NCBI GenBank assembly: GCA_963668495.1
Contig: OY764545.1
Span: 2,418,001 to 2,482,000 of the forward strand
Length of the DNA stretch: 64,000 bases
Reading direction: 5' to 3'
Source: Oleispirillum sp963668495
GTDB lineage: Bacteria > Pseudomonadota > Alphaproteobacteria > Rhodospirillales > Rhodospirillaceae
Part shown: one piece after another, positions 1-9,342 of the stretch
How the letters are laid out: every line of letters starts with the position of its first letter
How positions within the stretch are numbered: position 1 is the first letter of the stretch
Position numbers and translations under genes: made by a program
Notes under the pieces: model-generated
What the model was told of the DNA's origin: nothing
Database searches by the model: none
Seen by the model: only the letters and a program-made list of their open reading frames with translations

Positions 1-1
1 T

Positions 2-949
2 CTGGTGGTGGTTGAAACTTTATCTGATTTTCTTGGATTTTCAGACACCGATGCCACACTAAAGCTGGCCCTGTTCCACACCCTGTTCAATTCGCTGGGC
101 GTGCTGCTGCTCACGCCATTGATCCCAGCAATGATTCCTTATCTTAAACGCCTGATGCCAGTTCCCAGAACTCCGGGACTACAGCCCATGTATTTGACCG
201 CTGCGACAGAAGCGTTTCCAGAAACTCTAAACACGGCAATGGTTCAGGAACTGGCTCGTCTATACGACAATGCAATCGAGATTATGGCCCATGGGCTGCA
301 CTTTCATCGTCGCATTTTGTTCAGTCACACCCTGCTTCATGACGCGATTAAAACCAGTAATGATTTGATCACCATCGATCTTGACGACCAATATGCGCAA
401 AGGGTTGAAAGTCTGTCATCGGCGATTTTGGAAACCATTACCCGTAACGTGACACGTCACGGCGGCGACCTTGAACATCTGCGCGCTTATCAAGCCGCCT
501 GCCGATCTATTGTCACATGCGTTAAAGAAACCAAACACTTACGCCCGAACCTGACCCAGTATATTCACCACAAAAACCCCTACATTCGTGACAAATACAA
601 TCACCTGCGGGTCAGCATCGGTGACACCATCCGTGCAATTGACATCATAAGGAATGAACCGGAAACCACGCGTGAAACCCTTGGCCTAGAAGCCATTCGG
701 GTTAAATTCATGCAGGACGATGCCTCTGCATCCGGCGAATTGGAAGCCATGATTAGGGATGGAAAAATTACCGCGCGCATGGGCATGTCTCTGCTCAATG
801 ACCTCAGATACACACAAAGCATTATCTGGGCATTGATTGATATTGCGCGTATTCTGTTTGGCGAAACAGAGGAACACCATACGGATGCAGAACGCATGCT
901 GAACCTGAACGAAGACGATCTATCCCGTCTTGCTCGAGGAAAATCATGA
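2..949 (+). CDS. Na/Pi cotransporter family protein, C-terminal part (5' end outside window)
   Basis: The reading frame is open to the first base of the window, so the N-terminal transport domain lies upstream. The visible 315 residues start with the end of the membrane domain: a hydrophobic helix containing HTLFNSLGVLLLTP, which is typical of the last Na/Pi-cotransporter (PF02690) repeat. A long soluble helical region follows (about residues 75-300) and resembles the PhoU-like tail of bacterial NptA/YjbB-type proteins. The family moves phosphate with sodium across the inner membrane, and the tail is thought to be regulatory. The stop codon overlaps the next start (ATGA), so the two genes are translationally coupled. 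A GTG at position 5 is not the true start. The assignment rests on the short membrane part and the overall architecture. Confidence 0.72.
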   Translation: MVVVETLSDFLGFSDTDATLKLALFHTLFNSLGVLLLTPLIPAMIPYLKRLMPVPRTPGLQPMYLTAATEAFPETLNTAMVQELARLYDNAIEIMAHGLHFHRRILFSHTLLHDAIKTSNDLITIDLDDQYAQRVESLSSAILETITRNVTRHGGDLEHLRAYQAACRSIVTCVKETKHLRPNLTQYIHHKNPYIRDKYNHLRVSIGDTIRAIDIIRNEPETTRETLGLEAIRVKFMQDDASASGELEAMIRDGKITARMGMSLLNDLRYTQSIIWALIDIARILFGETEEHHTDAERMLNLNEDDLSRLARGKS

Positions 950-1233
950 AAACCCGAAAAATCATCGACTTGTTAGATTCGTTACTCGGGGGGGAACGCA
1001 CAAAACGCTCCCGTCGAGAATTGGCTGTCGAAGAACTGCTCCACAAGCTTGAAAAGAAAGAAAACAAACTGCTTGAACGGCTCGAACACATTGATACCGA
1101 TGACGAGGACGAAAAACGCCATCTGGAAATCAAACTTCAGGTCAACCGAGCCCATCAGGACAAAGCTAGACAGGCCATTTCCTCATGGTCAGGAACAAAA
1201 CCAGAGGCAGAAACTGAGACAGAAGCCCAATAA
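946..1233 (+). CDS. small charged protein coupled to the Na/Pi transporter gene
   Basis: A 95-residue protein of unknown function. Its ATG overlaps the stop of the preceding gene by four bases, which makes translational coupling likely and supports it as a real gene. It is highly charged, with no membrane segment and no cysteines. Residues 25-75 are rich in E, K, L and R with heptad-like leucines (ELLHKLEKKENKLLERLEH), suggesting a coiled coil. The C-terminus is acidic and low complexity (PEAETETEAQ). It may act with the transporter or its PhoU-like tail, but only position suggests this. The gene ends three bases before the convergent asnB gene. Confidence 0.6.
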   Translation: MKTRKIIDLLDSLLGGERTKRSRRELAVEELLHKLEKKENKLLERLEHIDTDDEDEKRHLEIKLQVNRAHQDKARQAISSWSGTKPEAETETEAQ

Positions 1234-1236
1234 CGC

Positions 1237-3162
1237 CTAAGGCAACCAACGTGCCTTCCACGCCTGGAACATGATCGCCGCCCACAGGTGATACTGCCAA
1301 TTGCGGCGACCGCTCTGGTGTTCATCCCAAGCTTTACGGATTTGCTCAACATCCAAAATTCCATCCGCCCGCAAGGTATTCGCGTCCAGAAGATCTTCTG
1401 CCCAATCCCGCAACGGGCCACGCAACCATTCTGCAACCGGCATGGAAAAACCGACTTTGGGTCGTTCAATCAAATTTTTCGGTACATAGCGGTACAGAAC
1501 CTGCCGCAACATATGTTTACCCACGCCATTCCGGATTTTTTGCTCCGGTGACAGGGTCCACGCAAACTCAACCACGCGATGGTCCAAAAGCGGAACCCGC
1601 GCCTCCAACGAGGTCGCCATAGATGTGCGGTCGACTTTCGTCAGAATATCATCCGGCAAATACCCCCACAGATCCAAAAGCTGCATCCGCTCGGTAAAGT
1701 CTGGGAGCCAATCCGCGACTGTATCATCCCATAAACGCCCTTTGGGTTCATCAGCACCCGGCACTGCCCCGTCCCAATGCGTCAACAAACTGCGGTAAAT
1801 ATCATCCGGGTTGGAGTGCGGCAGAATGCGTGCAATTTTTAACAGGCGATCTTTCATTAAAGCCGGAGAACGTTTATCCCCCTTCAACTTCAACCCGATG
1901 CCAATCAATCCTTCCGGTGTCAGGGCCGCAGTTGATGCTGCCAGCGAACGAACCACACCCGGAACTTTTCGTGACAGCTGGTAAAACCTGTTGGCCCAGA
2001 AATAGCGATTGTATCCGGCAAACAATTCGTCACCACCATCGCCGGACAGAGCCACGGTGACATGCTGACGCGTCATTTGTGACACAAGGAAAGTGGGAAT
2101 TTGCGATGAATCGGCAAACGGTTCATCGAACATATCCGGCAATTTTGGAATCACATCCAATGCCTGTGCCGGATCCACATACAATTCTGTATGTTCGGTC
2201 CCCAAATGTTGCGCAACAGCCTTCGCATGAACGGCCTCGTTATAGCCTTCCTCGTGAAAACCGATCGAGAACGTGCGTACGGGTTGGGCACTGCCTGCCT
2301 GCATCAAGGCCGTCACCGTCGATGAGTCAATACCGCCCGACAAAAACGCCCCCAGCGGTACATCAGACACCATGCGGCGACGCACCGCATCGGTCAGCAA
2401 ATCATGAAGAGCATCTTCGGCCTCTTGGTCTGACATTTGACCTTTAACCGATTGCGCGGCTTTAACCGCGTGTTCTGCAGACCAATAAGCTTCTTGCTTT
2501 ACCTGCCCATCAGCCAGTGTCAGAAGCACACCGGGTTCCAGCTTAAACACATTCTGATAAATAGTATGCGGAGCCGGAATCCATGTATGGCGCATGAAGG
2601 ATGCCACAGCGCCTCGATGCAACTCCGGCTGCCAACCGGACATGGCCCGTAATGTTTTCAGTTCGGATCCGAAGGCAAAACGGCAGCCCTGCTGCATCCA
2701 GTACAGCGGCTTGATCCCAAGGCGATCCCGAATTAGGGAGAGTTGCCGAGTTTGCCGATCCCATACCGCAACCGCAAACATACCGATTAAGCGTTCAATA
2801 GTCCCTCGGATGCCCCAAACTGCGCACCCCTCGACAATAACTTCCGTATCTGAATGTCCACGGAACGGTCGCCCCTTGGCAATCAATTCGTTACGCAAGT
2901 CATCCGTATTGTACGCTTCACCGTTGTAAGCAATGACAAAGCGACCACAGGACGAGACCATAGGCTGATGCCCGGCTTCGGACAGGTCAATAATGGACAA
3001 ACGGCGATGGCCCAAAGCCACCCCGGCCTCTGCATCAACCCACACCCCACCGGCATCCGGCCCCCGATGCACAATGGTATCGCGCATGGCGATGACTTCC
3101 GTTTCCAAGTCATTGGGGGAAAGCACACCGGAAGTGTCCAGAAAACCTGTAAAGCCGCACAT
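1237..3162 (-). CDS. asnB: asparagine synthetase (glutamine-hydrolysing), AsnB type
   Basis: Converts aspartate, glutamine and ATP to asparagine in the cytoplasm. The protein begins MCGFTGF, so Cys2 is exposed as the class II glutaminase nucleophile. The glutaminase domain (about residues 1-220) shows HRGPDAGG and YNGEAYN. The synthetase domain carries the PP-loop SGGIDSS near residue 275 and the SGDGGDELFAGYNRY segment. At 641 residues it is longer than E. coli AsnB (554) and matches the longer AsnB-like group that often sits in polysaccharide loci. No such locus is visible here. It lies 52 bases downstream of deoB in the same direction and may be read through from the deo operon. GAAGAG about eight bases before the ATG is a modest ribosome site. 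Confidence 0.9.
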   Translation of the reverse strand: MCGFTGFLDTSGVLSPNDLETEVIAMRDTIVHRGPDAGGVWVDAEAGVALGHRRLSIIDLSEAGHQPMVSSCGRFVIAYNGEAYNTDDLRNELIAKGRPFRGHSDTEVIVEGCAVWGIRGTIERLIGMFAVAVWDRQTRQLSLIRDRLGIKPLYWMQQGCRFAFGSELKTLRAMSGWQPELHRGAVASFMRHTWIPAPHTIYQNVFKLEPGVLLTLADGQVKQEAYWSAEHAVKAAQSVKGQMSDQEAEDALHDLLTDAVRRRMVSDVPLGAFLSGGIDSSTVTALMQAGSAQPVRTFSIGFHEEGYNEAVHAKAVAQHLGTEHTELYVDPAQALDVIPKLPDMFDEPFADSSQIPTFLVSQMTRQHVTVALSGDGGDELFAGYNRYFWANRFYQLSRKVPGVVRSLAASTAALTPEGLIGIGLKLKGDKRSPALMKDRLLKIARILPHSNPDDIYRSLLTHWDGAVPGADEPKGRLWDDTVADWLPDFTERMQLLDLWGYLPDDILTKVDRTSMATSLEARVPLLDHRVVEFAWTLSPEQKIRNGVGKHMLRQVLYRYVPKNLIERPKVGFSMPVAEWLRGPLRDWAEDLLDANTLRADGILDVEQIRKAWDEHQSGRRNWQYHLWAAIMFQAWKARWLP

Positions 3163-3214
3163 ACGATAACTCTTCGCTGGATAAACTGTATGGCGGGACT
3201 ATACGGCACAATGG

Positions 3215-4414
3215 TCAGGGAAGGAAAGCCCGGCCTTCATTCAATGGCGGCAAATCAAAATGACGGGCAATAGTTTGTCCAATATCGGCGAAACTGGACC
3301 GAAGACCGATTGATTTGGCATCCAACCGCTTACTGCACACAAGGATCGGCACCCATTCCCGTGTGTGATCTGTCCCCTTCCATGTGGGGTCACAGCCATG
3401 GTCTGCGGTCAAAATGACAATGTCCTCGGGGCGCAACAGGGGCAATAGCTCTGGCAGGCGACGGTCAAAAGCCTCCAAAGCATCGGCATAGCCGAATACA
3501 TCGCGCCGATGTCCATACAGGCTGTCGAAGTCCACGAAATTACTGAAGATCAGTGAACCACCCGGTGCCGTTTTCGCCGCATTTAGGGTTTCATCAAACA
3601 GGGCCATATTACCATCGGCCTTGATTTCCTGCGTCATCCCCCGATGTGCAAAAATGTCACCGATCTTACCAATGGCGATGACCTTCCGTCCGGCGTCTTT
3701 GGCAATATCCAGCAACGTAGGAGCCGGAGGCGGCACCGCATAATCCTTACGATTTGCCGTGCGCGTATAGATACCGTTTTCACCGATAAACGGGCGGGCA
3801 ATCACACGCCCGATATTATAGCTGTCCACCAGTTCCCGTGCCGCTGCACAAACCTCGTACAAGCGATCCAGACCAAAATGATCTTCGTGGGCGGCAATCT
3901 GGAACACGGAATCCGCGGATGTATACACAATCGGCTTACCTGAACGCACATGCTCATCGCCAAGTTCCGCAATAATTTCCGTGCCGGAAGCATGGCAATC
4001 ACCAAGCAATCCGGGCAATCCACAGCGTTTGATTAAGGCATCGGTCAGGGCATTAGGGAAACTTGGGCTATCATCAGGGAAATAGCCCCAATCAAAACGC
4101 ACGGGAACCCCCATCATTTCCCAATGACCGCTGGGGGTATCCTTGCCATTGCTGACTTCTTGCGCGGCACCGTAAATCCCGCGCAAGGGTCGAGCCGTTT
4201 CCAATCCCGGCGGGACCTCACCACAGACCATATGCGCGACCTGCCCGAGGCCAAGGGCCGTCATGTTGGGCAAATACAATGGGCCGCGATCTGAATCTGC
4301 ACAGGCTTTGGCAATGCTGAGCAACGTATTTGCACCGTCATCACCAAAATCTTTGGCGTCCGGCGCGGAACCAATGCCAAAACTATCCAAAACCAGAACA
4401 AACGCGCGGCCCAT
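3215..4414 (-). CDS. deoB: phosphopentomutase DeoB
   Basis: Interconverts (deoxy)ribose 1-phosphate and 5-phosphate, linking nucleoside phosphorolysis to DeoC and central metabolism. It belongs to the alkaline-phosphatase-like metalloenzymes. The N-terminus has LDSFGIGSAPDA and the C-terminal half has TADHGCDPTW followed by TDHTRE, the expected metal-binding segments. Two in-frame ATGs exist. The first (4426) overlaps the stop of the upstream gene. The second (4414) sits four to five bases after GGAGGT and gives MGRAFVLVLDSFG, which aligns with the E. coli start MKRAF, so I chose 4414 (399 residues). It is the fourth gene of a cdd-pnp-deoCA-deoB operon. Confidence 0.93.
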   Translation of the reverse strand: MGRAFVLVLDSFGIGSAPDAKDFGDDGANTLLSIAKACADSDRGPLYLPNMTALGLGQVAHMVCGEVPPGLETARPLRGIYGAAQEVSNGKDTPSGHWEMMGVPVRFDWGYFPDDSPSFPNALTDALIKRCGLPGLLGDCHASGTEIIAELGDEHVRSGKPIVYTSADSVFQIAAHEDHFGLDRLYEVCAAARELVDSYNIGRVIARPFIGENGIYTRTANRKDYAVPPPAPTLLDIAKDAGRKVIAIGKIGDIFAHRGMTQEIKADGNMALFDETLNAAKTAPGGSLIFSNFVDFDSLYGHRRDVFGYADALEAFDRRLPELLPLLRPEDIVILTADHGCDPTWKGTDHTREWVPILVCSKRLDAKSIGLRSSFADIGQTIARHFDLPPLNEGRAFLP

Positions 4415-4425
4415 GGCGACCTCCA

Positions 4426-6534
4426 TTACTCTACGTCAATCCGCCCATGGATCAATGCAGGTGCAGTTACAGCCTCAAACGAAACCTTCACCGCGCTGCG
4501 GATGCGTGCTGCAGCACGATCCCAGCTTGCATCATCACGGGCATGGAGCATACAGACCGGACGATCCGCATGCACCTCGTCTCCTACCTTCTGGATATCG
4601 GCAATACCGACCGCCAAATCAATAGGTTGCTCATGATGGGTGCGCCCGCCGCCAAGATCAATCACGGCAAGGCCGACTTCACGCACATTGATTTCCGCAA
4701 TGTAGCCAGCTTCTTTGGCATACACCGGTTTCACGACCGGGGCCGTCGCCAGATAGGCCGTATGACGGTCAAGGAAATCAGTCGGGCCGCCCAAGCCACT
4801 GACCATTTTGCCAAAGACCTCTGCTGCGGCTCCTGTATCCAATGCCTGTTCAAGTTTTGCACGAACCGTATCCGGCGCATGTCCCGCCAGTTTGAGCATA
4901 TCTTCACCCAAGGCCAACACACATTCCCGCAAATATGGGTCTTGTTTGGTTCCGGTCAGGAACGAAACAGTTTCCGCCACCTCCAGCACATTACCGGCAT
5001 GACGACCCAAAACCTGATTCATATCGGTGATGACCGCAGACGCCGGAAGTCCGGCAGCCTTGGCAACTTTAACCAGACGGGAGGCCAAGGCATGGGCCGC
5101 GGCATCATCCGCCATGAACGCCCCAGAGCCGGATTTCACATCGAACACCAACCCGTTCAGACCCGCTGCGAGTTTTTTCGATAGAATGGAGGCGACAATC
5201 AACGGCAGGCTTTCCACCGAACCGGATACGTCCCGAATTGCATACATCCGGCGATCTGCCGGGGCAAAGTCATCGGTTTGCCCGATCACGGCGCAGCCGA
5301 CAGAGCGGATAACCTCTGCGAACTTGTCCTGCGACGGTGCGACCGCATAACCGGGAATGCTGGACAACTTATCCAGTGTGCCGCCCGTATGCCCCAATCC
5401 GCGACCGGAGATCATCGGAACTTTGACGCCACAGGCCGCAACCAAAGGCGCAAGGATCAAACTGACTTTATCCCCTACTCCTCCGGTGGAATGCTTATCA
5501 ATGATCGGGGCATCGCCCAAACCAAGTTCCTGCCAGTTCAAAATCGTACCGGAATCCCGCATGGCGAGGGTCATGGTGCCACATTCCCGATCTGTCATAT
5601 CGCGGAAGAACACAGACATGGTAAATGCCGCCAATTGCGCATCATTGACGCTGCCATCACTCAACCCGGCGATAAAGTTGGAAATGTCGTCGTCAGAAAG
5701 TTCATGACCATCGCGTTTACGGCGAATAATTTCCTGCGGCATTAAACATGCCGGGGCCACAACAGCATCCGTATCAAACGGGCGGTCTTCTGCCTCGTCC
5801 AGAATATCCAGCAAATGCTGCATCAAGCTGCTGGCACCAATGCGGAAATGTTCAGGAGTGACCCATTCCGGCCCCATAATCTTTTCCGCCAGACGGACAT
5901 AGGAAACTGCGTCTTCCAATGTCTTGATGCCACCAGAGGCCTTAAACCCACAGTCCGGGTTGGTATCGGCAATGGCTTTTAGTATGACCTCTGCCGCTTC
6001 TAGCGTCGCATTCACCGGAACCATTCCGGTCGAGGTCTTGATAAAGTCAGCGCTCTTATCAATGGCAAGACGTGCGGCACCGTCTATCATCTCCGCATCT
6101 GCCATTTCACCGGTTTCCAGAATAACTTTCAGCTTAGCCAGTACACCACAAGCGGATTTTGCCGCTTCGACAAATTCCTCACACTCACTTTCTTTACCCT
6201 TGGCCCAAGCGCGATAAGGGAAGACAACGTCCACTTCCTCTACGCCGTCGTTGACTGAGCGCAAGATCTCAAATGACGTGATCGGTGTATTCAAATCGCC
6301 GTTCGGAAAGTTGGCAACGGTCGCAGAGCGAATGCCACTTTCCCGCAGGACAATAATCGGCACCATGGCAAGAGCCGGATTAACGCATACGGCTGCCGGT
6401 TTGACCGGGGATTCGAGAGCACGCTCACACAGTGCAATAATCGCCGGATCGTCATCGGTTTCATTCAGGCTGGTCAAATCCATCAGCGACAAAATCCGTC
6501 GCGCCCAATCCTTACGTGTTTGCAAAGTGCTCAC
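4426..6534 (-). CDS. deoCA: fused deoxyribose-phosphate aldolase / thymidine phosphorylase (DeoC-DeoA)
   Basis: One uninterrupted 702-residue frame holds two enzymes of deoxynucleoside catabolism. Residues 1-250 are DeoC: the Schiff-base lysine is in DFIKTSTG (K166) and the second catalytic lysine in GFKASGG (K198). Residues 262-702 are DeoA: LMPQEIIRRKRDGHELSD matches the normal DeoA N-terminus, followed by KHSTGGVGD (347-355) and the thymidine phosphorylase signature SGRGLGHTGGTLDKL (376-390). The total equals the sum of the E. coli proteins (259 + 440), joined by a short acidic linker near 246-260. The start is GTG at 6534, overlapping the pnp stop (GTGA), with GGAGGA six bases upstream. 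The order of activities, DeoA then DeoB then DeoC, would place two non-consecutive steps on one chain. Confidence 0.93.
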   Translation of the reverse strand: MSTLQTRKDWARRILSLMDLTSLNETDDDPAIIALCERALESPVKPAAVCVNPALAMVPIIVLRESGIRSATVANFPNGDLNTPITSFEILRSVNDGVEEVDVVFPYRAWAKGKESECEEFVEAAKSACGVLAKLKVILETGEMADAEMIDGAARLAIDKSADFIKTSTGMVPVNATLEAAEVILKAIADTNPDCGFKASGGIKTLEDAVSYVRLAEKIMGPEWVTPEHFRIGASSLMQHLLDILDEAEDRPFDTDAVVAPACLMPQEIIRRKRDGHELSDDDISNFIAGLSDGSVNDAQLAAFTMSVFFRDMTDRECGTMTLAMRDSGTILNWQELGLGDAPIIDKHSTGGVGDKVSLILAPLVAACGVKVPMISGRGLGHTGGTLDKLSSIPGYAVAPSQDKFAEVIRSVGCAVIGQTDDFAPADRRMYAIRDVSGSVESLPLIVASILSKKLAAGLNGLVFDVKSGSGAFMADDAAAHALASRLVKVAKAAGLPASAVITDMNQVLGRHAGNVLEVAETVSFLTGTKQDPYLRECVLALGEDMLKLAGHAPDTVRAKLEQALDTGAAAEVFGKMVSGLGGPTDFLDRHTAYLATAPVVKPVYAKEAGYIAEINVREVGLAVIDLGGGRTHHEQPIDLAVGIADIQKVGDEVHADRPVCMLHARDDASWDRAAARIRSAVKVSFEAVTAPALIHGRIDVE

Positions 6535-7361
6535 GCACCGTCCTCCATATACGCTAACAACAGTTTCTTCAGGTTTATGGCACCGTTTGCCGCCCGCGCC
6601 AAGGTCCGGGCATGGGAAAGATACTCAGTGCCCAGCCCCGCCGCCAGATTTGTAATCAATGAAAAGGCCACTACCCGCAACCCCAAAGCCCGAGCCAACA
6701 TCACTTCCGGCACTGTGGACATCCCCACCGCATCGGCACCAAGAATTTTTGCCGCCCGAACTTCAGCCGGAGTTTCAAAGGTCGGACCGATAAACCACAT
6801 GTAAACCCCTTCGGCAAGGTCCAGTCCCTCAGACTTTGCTACATCCTGAAATCGTTCACGGAGCTCCGGGGCATAAGCATTTGTCATATCCACAAAGCGA
6901 CCATTGCCGCTGGTACCATTTAACGGATTGGCCCCAGTCAGGTTGATATGGTCCGTAATCATCATCACATGCCCCGGCGTAACATCCTCACGCAACGACC
7001 CGGCAGAATTGGTAACAATCAGATCAAGGCACCCCAATTCTGCCAAAACGCCAACCGGAACCGCCATACCATCGCAACGTTCGCTTTCATAGCCATGAAC
7101 ACGACCCTGCAAAATCGCGACACGTTTTTGACCCAAGTGACCAAGAACCAAGCGCCCGGCGTGACCCTCAACCGTTAACCGTGGAAACCCGGGCAATTCG
7201 GAATACGGAAATTGAATCGGATCAGTAACAAGCGTTGCAATCTCGCCAAGCCCACTGCCGAGTATCATGCCGACCTCTGGCCTGAATTCCCCCAGTTCCG
7301 CACGAATTTTGTCGGCGACTTCAGAAATGATTGCGTGATCTTTTAAACGTAAGGATTTCAT
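6531..7361 (-). CDS. purine nucleoside phosphorylase, trimeric PNP-I/MTAP-like family
   Basis: Cleaves purine (deoxy)nucleosides with phosphate to base plus (deoxy)ribose 1-phosphate. Visible family features are ILGSGLGE (phosphate loop), GHAGRLV, LQGRVHGYE, TNSAGSL, and the C-terminal GPTFETPAEVRAAK with GADAVGMSTVPE. The open frame extends further upstream, but codon 59 (ATG at 7361) gives MKSLRLKDHA and 276 residues, the usual family length. The extension has no family similarity. The upstream ribosome site is weak, so coupling to cdd 35 bases away may help translation. It overlaps deoCA by four bases. PunA/DeoD-type naming is uncertain, so no symbol is given. Confidence 0.9.
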   Translation of the reverse strand: MKSLRLKDHAIISEVADKIRAELGEFRPEVGMILGSGLGEIATLVTDPIQFPYSELPGFPRLTVEGHAGRLVLGHLGQKRVAILQGRVHGYESERCDGMAVPVGVLAELGCLDLIVTNSAGSLREDVTPGHVMMITDHINLTGANPLNGTSGNGRFVDMTNAYAPELRERFQDVAKSEGLDLAEGVYMWFIGPTFETPAEVRAAKILGADAVGMSTVPEVMLARALGLRVVAFSLITNLAAGLGTEYLSHARTLARAANGAINLKKLLLAYMEDGA

Positions 7362-7396
7362 ATCGTAACCAAACCAAAAATGAATACGTGTGGAAA

Positions 7397-7786
7397 TTAA
7401 CTGAAAGCGAAAGGCAAAATTTCTGCCAAAGTACAGTCCCTGAGTTTCTGCCCTTCTGATGTGGCAACATATACCCGTGTTTCGGCAGTGCCAAATTCCT
7501 GAATTTTCTGACGACACCCGCCACAAGGCATGCAAACCCGGTCTTTGTCACCGCCAACGACAGCAATGGCTGCAATGGATTGATGGCCCGCCGTTACCAT
7601 GGCGGCAATGGCCGATGCCTCCGCACACATACCTTCTGGATAGGCAGAATTCTCCACATTACAGCCTGTAAACACATGGCCTTCCGGGGTTGCGACTGCG
7701 GCTCCGACTGCGAAACCGGAATAGCGAGCATAAGCATTCTGCCGCGCCACCAAGGCTGCAGAGATTAATTCCTGGGCTGATGTCAT
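7397..7786 (-). CDS. cdd: cytidine deaminase
   Basis: Deaminates (deoxy)cytidine to (deoxy)uridine, feeding thymidine phosphorylase-type phosphorolysis. The 129-residue protein is of the short homotetrameric class. Zinc and catalytic motifs are both present: the CAE segment in GMCAEASA (proton-shuttle Glu) and PCGGCRQ with the paired zinc cysteines. NVENSAYPEG is the substrate loop. The frame is open to 7846, but the ATG at 7786 follows GGGGGAAT at good spacing and yields the canonical N-terminus MTSAQELISAAL. It is the first gene of the salvage operon, so its promoter should lie between 7787 and 8058. Confidence 0.93.
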   Translation of the reverse strand: MTSAQELISAALVARQNAYARYSGFAVGAAVATPEGHVFTGCNVENSAYPEGMCAEASAIAAMVTAGHQSIAAIAVVGGDKDRVCMPCGGCRQKIQEFGTAETRVYVATSEGQKLRDCTLAEILPFAFS

Positions 7787-8058
7787 GACGATTCCCCCGA
7801 TGCAAGACCCAGATATTGAACGGTGCGCACTTGCCCACGTCAACACTTATATCCAGCGATGATGCAACTACAGATGCAGATTCCCGTTACGCAATCAAAA
7901 CGGAATCGGCGATCCTTACAGGATTTTGCCTCTGCCGAACTACGGACGAGGGATTCTTCTTCACAAAACCGGGCCGCGCCAAAAAATGGGTGCAAAAGAT
8001 GTGTATTAATCCATCGGTTATGCCGTATGCTTTGCGTGCTTAAAAAGGAACAAAATCC
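7787..8058. other. intergenic region between divergent cdd and cyclase genes
   Basis: This 272-base stretch separates the minus-strand nucleoside operon from a plus-strand cyclase and must hold both promoters. I see no confident -10/-35 pair, palindrome or RNA structure in it. Small open frames that cross it on both strands have no protein-like composition and were not called. Confidence 0.4.
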
Positions 8059-9342
8059 ATGCCAGATCATTATGCCGCAAGGCATGGGAAAACCGGGAGA
8101 CATTGCAGGATGTTAGGGGCTAATGCAATTCGTGACTGGCTGGATGGCGAGGCATGGAGCCAAACCTTTGAAGACGCGACAGATGACGGCATGATCACCT
8201 TTGCCAACATGCTGAAGGACATGGGGTTTGCGCCACGTAGAATCGCCTTTGGCGCACCGATTTTGCATCCGCTATACAAAGCCAGCGTAATGTTCTGGGA
8301 TGCTGAGACCAACGAAATCACAACCGAAGACATCCCCCACGATTGGGAAGAAGACAACCCGGATTTCTATCTGACCCCCGTCTACAACATCATTATTGGC
8401 GGTGCCTATGCCGTGCGCCGCAATTACCTTGGCACCGGGGCTTGTCTTGGCTCTCGCCCTGCTCCACTGGAAACGGACGGGACGACAGATTACGTGGCTT
8501 TTCGCATGCGGTTTCACTGTCTGCCGAGCCCTGATGGCGCATTTAGCATGACAACGGACGCCCCGGGAGGGTTCACCGCCGAACAACTTAAAATCATTGA
8601 TGATTTCATCCCATCTCTGACCCGGATCTCCGAAGTCTACATGTTCGAAGAACTGACCCAGACCCTGATGCAGACCTATCTGGGGACCACCCCTGGTCAA
8701 ATGGTGATGAAAGGGCAAATCAGGCGCGGTGATGGCATCGAAACCCGAGCCGTCATCCTATTCAGTGATCTGCGAGACTCAACCCGCCTTTCCATGGAAT
8801 TGCCCCGTAAAGAATATCTGGCCTTGCTCAACGACTACTTTGATTGTGTTGCCGGGGCGATGATTGATAACGGTGGCGAGGTATTGCGCTATATCGGCGA
8901 TGCCGCACTGGCGATTATTCCGATTTCAGATACGTTTCAGGACACCGAGGCCTGCCTAAGCGCAGCCGAAGCCGTTCGCGAAGCTTGGCGCAGATTGGAC
9001 ATCCTTAATCGCAAACGGGAAAAAGACGGAAAAGAGCCAATCAGTTTCGGCATTGGCCTGCATGTGGGGGATGTGACCTATGGCAATATCGGTGTTCCCG
9101 AACGACTGGAATTCACCGTCATCGGCGAAGCCGCCAACCGTGCAGCACGCCTGCAGGATCAAACCAAGGTCTTTAACTGCCCGGTTGTGGTCTCTGAAGA
9201 ATTCAAAATCGCACACGGCGGTGCATGGCGCTACCTTGGGGAAATGAGTATCCGCATCGCAGATACGACAATCCCGGTTTATACAATCCGCAGCGAGAAC
9301 GCCGTTAATGTCCCCAAACCACCGGGCATGAGCTCACTCTGA
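8059..9342 (+). CDS. soluble class III adenylate/guanylate cyclase
   Basis: Makes cAMP (or possibly cGMP) in the cytoplasm. No membrane segment is seen. Residues 1-210 form an N-terminal domain with HPLYKASVMFWD, a type common in soluble alphaproteobacterial cyclases and of unknown ligand. The catalytic domain (about 225-400) is complete. The metal Asp residues are in LFSDLRDST and YIGDAALA, and the transition-state Asn and Arg are in GEAANRAARL. It should therefore be active as a homodimer. Two starts are possible: 8059 (AAGGA ten bases upstream) and 8110 (MLGANAIRDW, with GGGAGA upstream). The second would remove 17 atypical residues. Its 3' end overlaps the convergent MBL gene by nine bases. 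Confidence 0.85.
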   Translation: MPDHYAARHGKTGRHCRMLGANAIRDWLDGEAWSQTFEDATDDGMITFANMLKDMGFAPRRIAFGAPILHPLYKASVMFWDAETNEITTEDIPHDWEEDNPDFYLTPVYNIIIGGAYAVRRNYLGTGACLGSRPAPLETDGTTDYVAFRMRFHCLPSPDGAFSMTTDAPGGFTAEQLKIIDDFIPSLTRISEVYMFEELTQTLMQTYLGTTPGQMVMKGQIRRGDGIETRAVILFSDLRDSTRLSMELPRKEYLALLNDYFDCVAGAMIDNGGEVLRYIGDAALAIIPISDTFQDTEACLSAAEAVREAWRRLDILNRKREKDGKEPISFGIGLHVGDVTYGNIGVPERLEFTVIGEAANRAARLQDQTKVFNCPVVVSEEFKIAHGGAWRYLGEMSIRIADTTIPVYTIRSENAVNVPKPPGMSSL

